Assembly: GCF_021155765.1 (NCBI RefSeq)
Contig: NC_060118.1
Location: forward strand, 7,998,001-8,062,000
Length of the DNA stretch: 64,000 bases
From: Diprion similis
Lineage: Eukaryota > Arthropoda > Insecta > Hymenoptera > Diprionidae
Direction of reading: 5' to 3'
The notes beneath the pieces are model-generated. The model saw nothing but the letters and a program-made list of their open reading frames with translations. It searched no databases and had not been told where the DNA came from. Positions 61,417 through 64,000 of the stretch are shown here, one piece after another; within the stretch, counting starts at the first letter, position 1, and the number at the start of each line of letters is the position of its first letter. The translations under genes were made by a program, and so were the position numbers.

Positions 61417-64000
61417 CTAACGCACTTTTTTTTTTTTGTCAACGGATAGTTGATTATGGTTCAGTAAACGAACACCGTAAGCCGATATCTTGTATAATGC
61501 AACTAGTGTTATGATCAAAGCTGTCCAAATTGCGGTTGAAATTAAGAAAATCAAGTCCATGTCCTGCCGCTGATACCAAGGATCGTCGGCGGTCGTCGAG
61601 TGGAGATGAGGAGCACCCTTGTGACGTATCACGTGTTCCGTCCACCAAACCGCGTTCTCCAACGAATCGTGCGGCTTGTCTCTCATCAAATCCCGCAACT
61701 TCAACATCCGTTGCTTGTAGCTGAAAACGATCAACGTATTTCAAATTTTTACCACTGCTTCTGCAGTTGGAGGATGAATTTTAATTACCATGAAACTTGT
61801 TTGCCTACCTGTCGTCCCGCACAACGGAGTCAATCGCGTCCACTAAATCCATCCTGTTTATATTAACGATTTCCAACTTCTTTCCAACACCAAGAGACAC
61901 CATTTTATTGACTTGTGTATCTTGATCGGCAAATACTGGCAACCCGATCACAGGAACAACGTGAGATATCGCCTCTTCTGTACTCTGAAGTCCTCCTTGG
62001 TATATGAAGGCTTTTATATTGGGATGCGCTAAACAGACATTCATAGATACATTAAATGGAAATTTCTAAGCTATTCTTGCCGGTCGTTCTGTTTAGATTG
62101 AATTTATGAAATATCTGGACATCTGTCCCAGTAGAATTCAAAGTTGTTCCTAGTATTCGTAGTATCGTTACGTGTCATTTGGGGCTGGGTAACATGTGAG
62201 CAAGTTAGTTACAGATACCCAGTATCAGTTACTTGTAACAGACGAGTATACAGAGTGTTCATTAGGGTGTTTCATTTTCAGGCGATGTTTTTTTTTCTGT
62301 GCTACCTGAAAATCTCATACTTTATAAAAATCAAAAAATTATCCCGCTGGGTAAAAGGTTCCAACTGCATCAGAGACTTAGCTCTTTCAAAAATTCAATT
62401 TTCCATATAAATAACACAGAAATTTTTTTTTTCGGTTCCAATTCGATTTTTCGATGTTCAAAATTTTTTTTTGGCAAAAACACGTGTATAACTTTTGTGG
62501 GGCATACAATTTGCTACAAAAACTTCTTGTGAGTCAATTCCCCCTGACCAACAGTTTTTAAGTTATAGAGCTGGAAAGGTAAATGTTAATTATATCTCAC
62601 ATCAAATTCTCTTGAAATCATCTCTTAAATCAATACTATAAAATATATAACTATAAAAATGGATGAATGAAATTCATATTCATTCGTTTCATTTTATAGT
62701 TATTATTTAATGTAAAAGTATAAACAATTTTGATTTTCAGAGAATTTGATGTGAGATATAATTAACATTCACCTTTCCAGCTCTATAACTTCAAAACTGT
62801 TTGTCAGGGAGAATTGACTCGGCAGAAGTTTTTGTAGCAAATTTTATGCCCTACAAAAGCTATACATGTATTTTTCACCAAAAAAAATTTTTAACAGTGA
62901 AAAATCGAAATGAAACCGAAAAAAAAAATTTTCACACTGTGCACATGCACATTTGTACTTTTTGTTTTCCTTAATTTTTTTAAATTCTGTTCATAAGCAC
63001 CGGAATTTGGCTTGCCATTTATTTTTTATTGCCAAGCTTATTGTTCGGTTAACTTTATACAAGAATTTTTTACTGTTTTTTAGTGCTGAGTAAAAAATTG
63101 TGTCGCAAGTGATCAAATCTGATTCAATATCAAATTTTTCAAAGCCTTGTCCGGCCATAGATGTCTTGCCTCAAAATGCTTGAAGAATGTGCTTGAAAAG
63201 TTCAATCTCGACCAAGAAAAAAACCAAATTAATTCATATTTTGAAAGTGGATGGACATCGAGGAATGTTGCAGTTTTCGTGGTTTCAGGAATATGTCATT
63301 CCGACGTCATAGGTGATCACAAGTATTCCGTTACGTGAAATGATGTATCTTTTTGTTTCTCAAAATGTATGCTGAGACATGAAATGTTTGAAAAAGAATG
63401 AAAAATCAAGTGTTGTTTGAAGAACTGACAAGCATTGATGAAACAAAATGTTAATGAGATCCAAACATTCTTACCTAAGATGGACTGCTGCGGAGCCCAC
63501 TTCATGATAATCACGTTGTCTGGACGGCCAGGAAGATTCTCATTTTCGAATTTCCAAATAACGGTGTAGGGTAGTTGTGAAAACGCGGCAATAAATTCAT
63601 TCCTTGTTTCGTTACTCATCATGACGCTCTTTACATTCGTGCCAAGGCTCATGTATATGAAGCCTTGGGTCGCATCGTCCAAAGTCTTCTGAAGATTCTG
63701 CATCCAAAAACGGTTTGATATTGCGATATGATTGGGTTGGATCGATTGATTTTTTTTTTTTTAATGAAAATTGTCAAACAGTTTAAATATATCGAGAACG
63801 ATACCTTTGACAGCGGCTCGTTTTTTTTGGATATGTGAAATCCACCGATGTCTATGATTTTAGGAAGGTTCGGTCTGACGAACGAAATCGGTGCCTGCTG
63901 ATTGATGAAAACCAGACTAACATTCTTCTCAATATCAGCAATATGAGGAAGTTCGCTTCCAAAATATTTTCTCGAAATCTCCTGATGTCCTTGGAGATAA
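61417..64000 (-). CDS. UDP-glycosyltransferase, tandem copy D (5' part beyond the window)
   Basis: Fourth UGT paralog, cut by the right edge of the window. Visible exons: end of exon 2 (64000-63805, about 65 residues, through FVRPNLPKIIDIGGFHISK), exon 3 63697-63475 (NLQKTLDDATQG... to WAPQQSIL), exon 4 62028-61809 (FIYQGGLQSTEEA, FADQ) and exon 5 61720-61417 (WWTEHVIRHKGAPHL, membrane span, tail DKKKKVR). About 313 residues plus the stop are seen and no frame break is visible. Exons 3 and 4 have exactly the family lengths of 223 and 220 nt. Introns 2, 3 and 4 are 107, 1446 and 88 nt; intron 3 is swollen by a foldback insertion (62264-62930). Exon 4 differs from copy C at two synonymous sites only and intron 4 looks identical to C's, so the C/D duplication or conversion is recent. 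Exon 1, the signal peptide and the start lie beyond position 64000. Confidence 0.9.
62264..62930. mobile_element. Foldback insertion inside intron 3 of UGT D
   Basis: C and D introns align up to GAGTGTTCAT (62263) and again from CACACTGTGCACATGCAC (62933); between them D has about 670 bp unrelated to C. Arms 62421-62612 and 62740-62930 are reverse complements (TTATAGAGCTGGAAAGGT, TTAATTATATCTCACATC, AAATTTGCTACAAAAACTTC-type blocks). The 127-bp loop has its own small palindrome (AACTATAAAAATGGATGAAT). It begins TTAGGGTGTTTCATTTTCAG. Confidence 0.75.

Overview
This is an AT-rich animal nuclear sequence, almost certainly from an insect. Every convincing gene is split by short spliceosomal introns. 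Degenerate TTAGG/CCTAA (insect telomere-type) arrays occur at two interior sites, and the coding part is an insect-style UDP-glycosyltransferase (UGT) cluster. The UGT signature read here (FIYQGGLQSTEE) is one I associate with Hymenoptera, so a wasp, bee or sawfly is my best guess; that is inference and the species cannot be fixed from the sequence.

Layout. From 1 to about 47.8 kb I find no protein gene I can support: the open frames are short, low-complexity or lie inside repeats. This stretch is a repeat landscape. It holds palindromic (foldback) MITE-like elements of several families, TIR elements, one element with an 8-bp target duplication and a satellite-like interior, tandem arrays with periods of roughly 62, 75, 118/235 and 128 bp, long CT/GA microsatellites, and three pure C or G runs of 20-22 bases. 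A 281-bp-spaced direct duplication (22.47-23.01 kb) has an unusually conserved first 135 bp and is not low-complexity.

From 47.88 kb to the right edge, four tandem UGT genes (called here A to D from left to right) all lie on the minus strand, so D is the most upstream. A (47880-50932), B (52305-54852) and C (56868-60169) are complete five-exon genes of 530, 529 and 532 residues. D enters the window in exon 2 and ends at 61417. Internal coding exons 2, 3 and 4 have exactly the same lengths (371, 223, 220 nt) in every copy where they are complete, with the same splice phases, so the cluster arose by tandem duplication. The products should be ER type I membrane enzymes that transfer a sugar from a UDP-sugar to small lipophilic acceptors (detoxification, pigment, cuticle or odorant chemistry); the acceptors cannot be read from sequence.

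The paralogs are mosaics. C and D are almost identical from exon 3 to the middle of exon 5, then switch: C's tail and 3' flank match B, while D's tail resembles A. A 93-bp core of exon 5 is identical in A, B and D although neighbouring exons have diverged, which points to gene conversion. B uses a GC donor for intron 1, C has an intron 2 that is open and in frame, and D carries a foldback insertion in intron 3.
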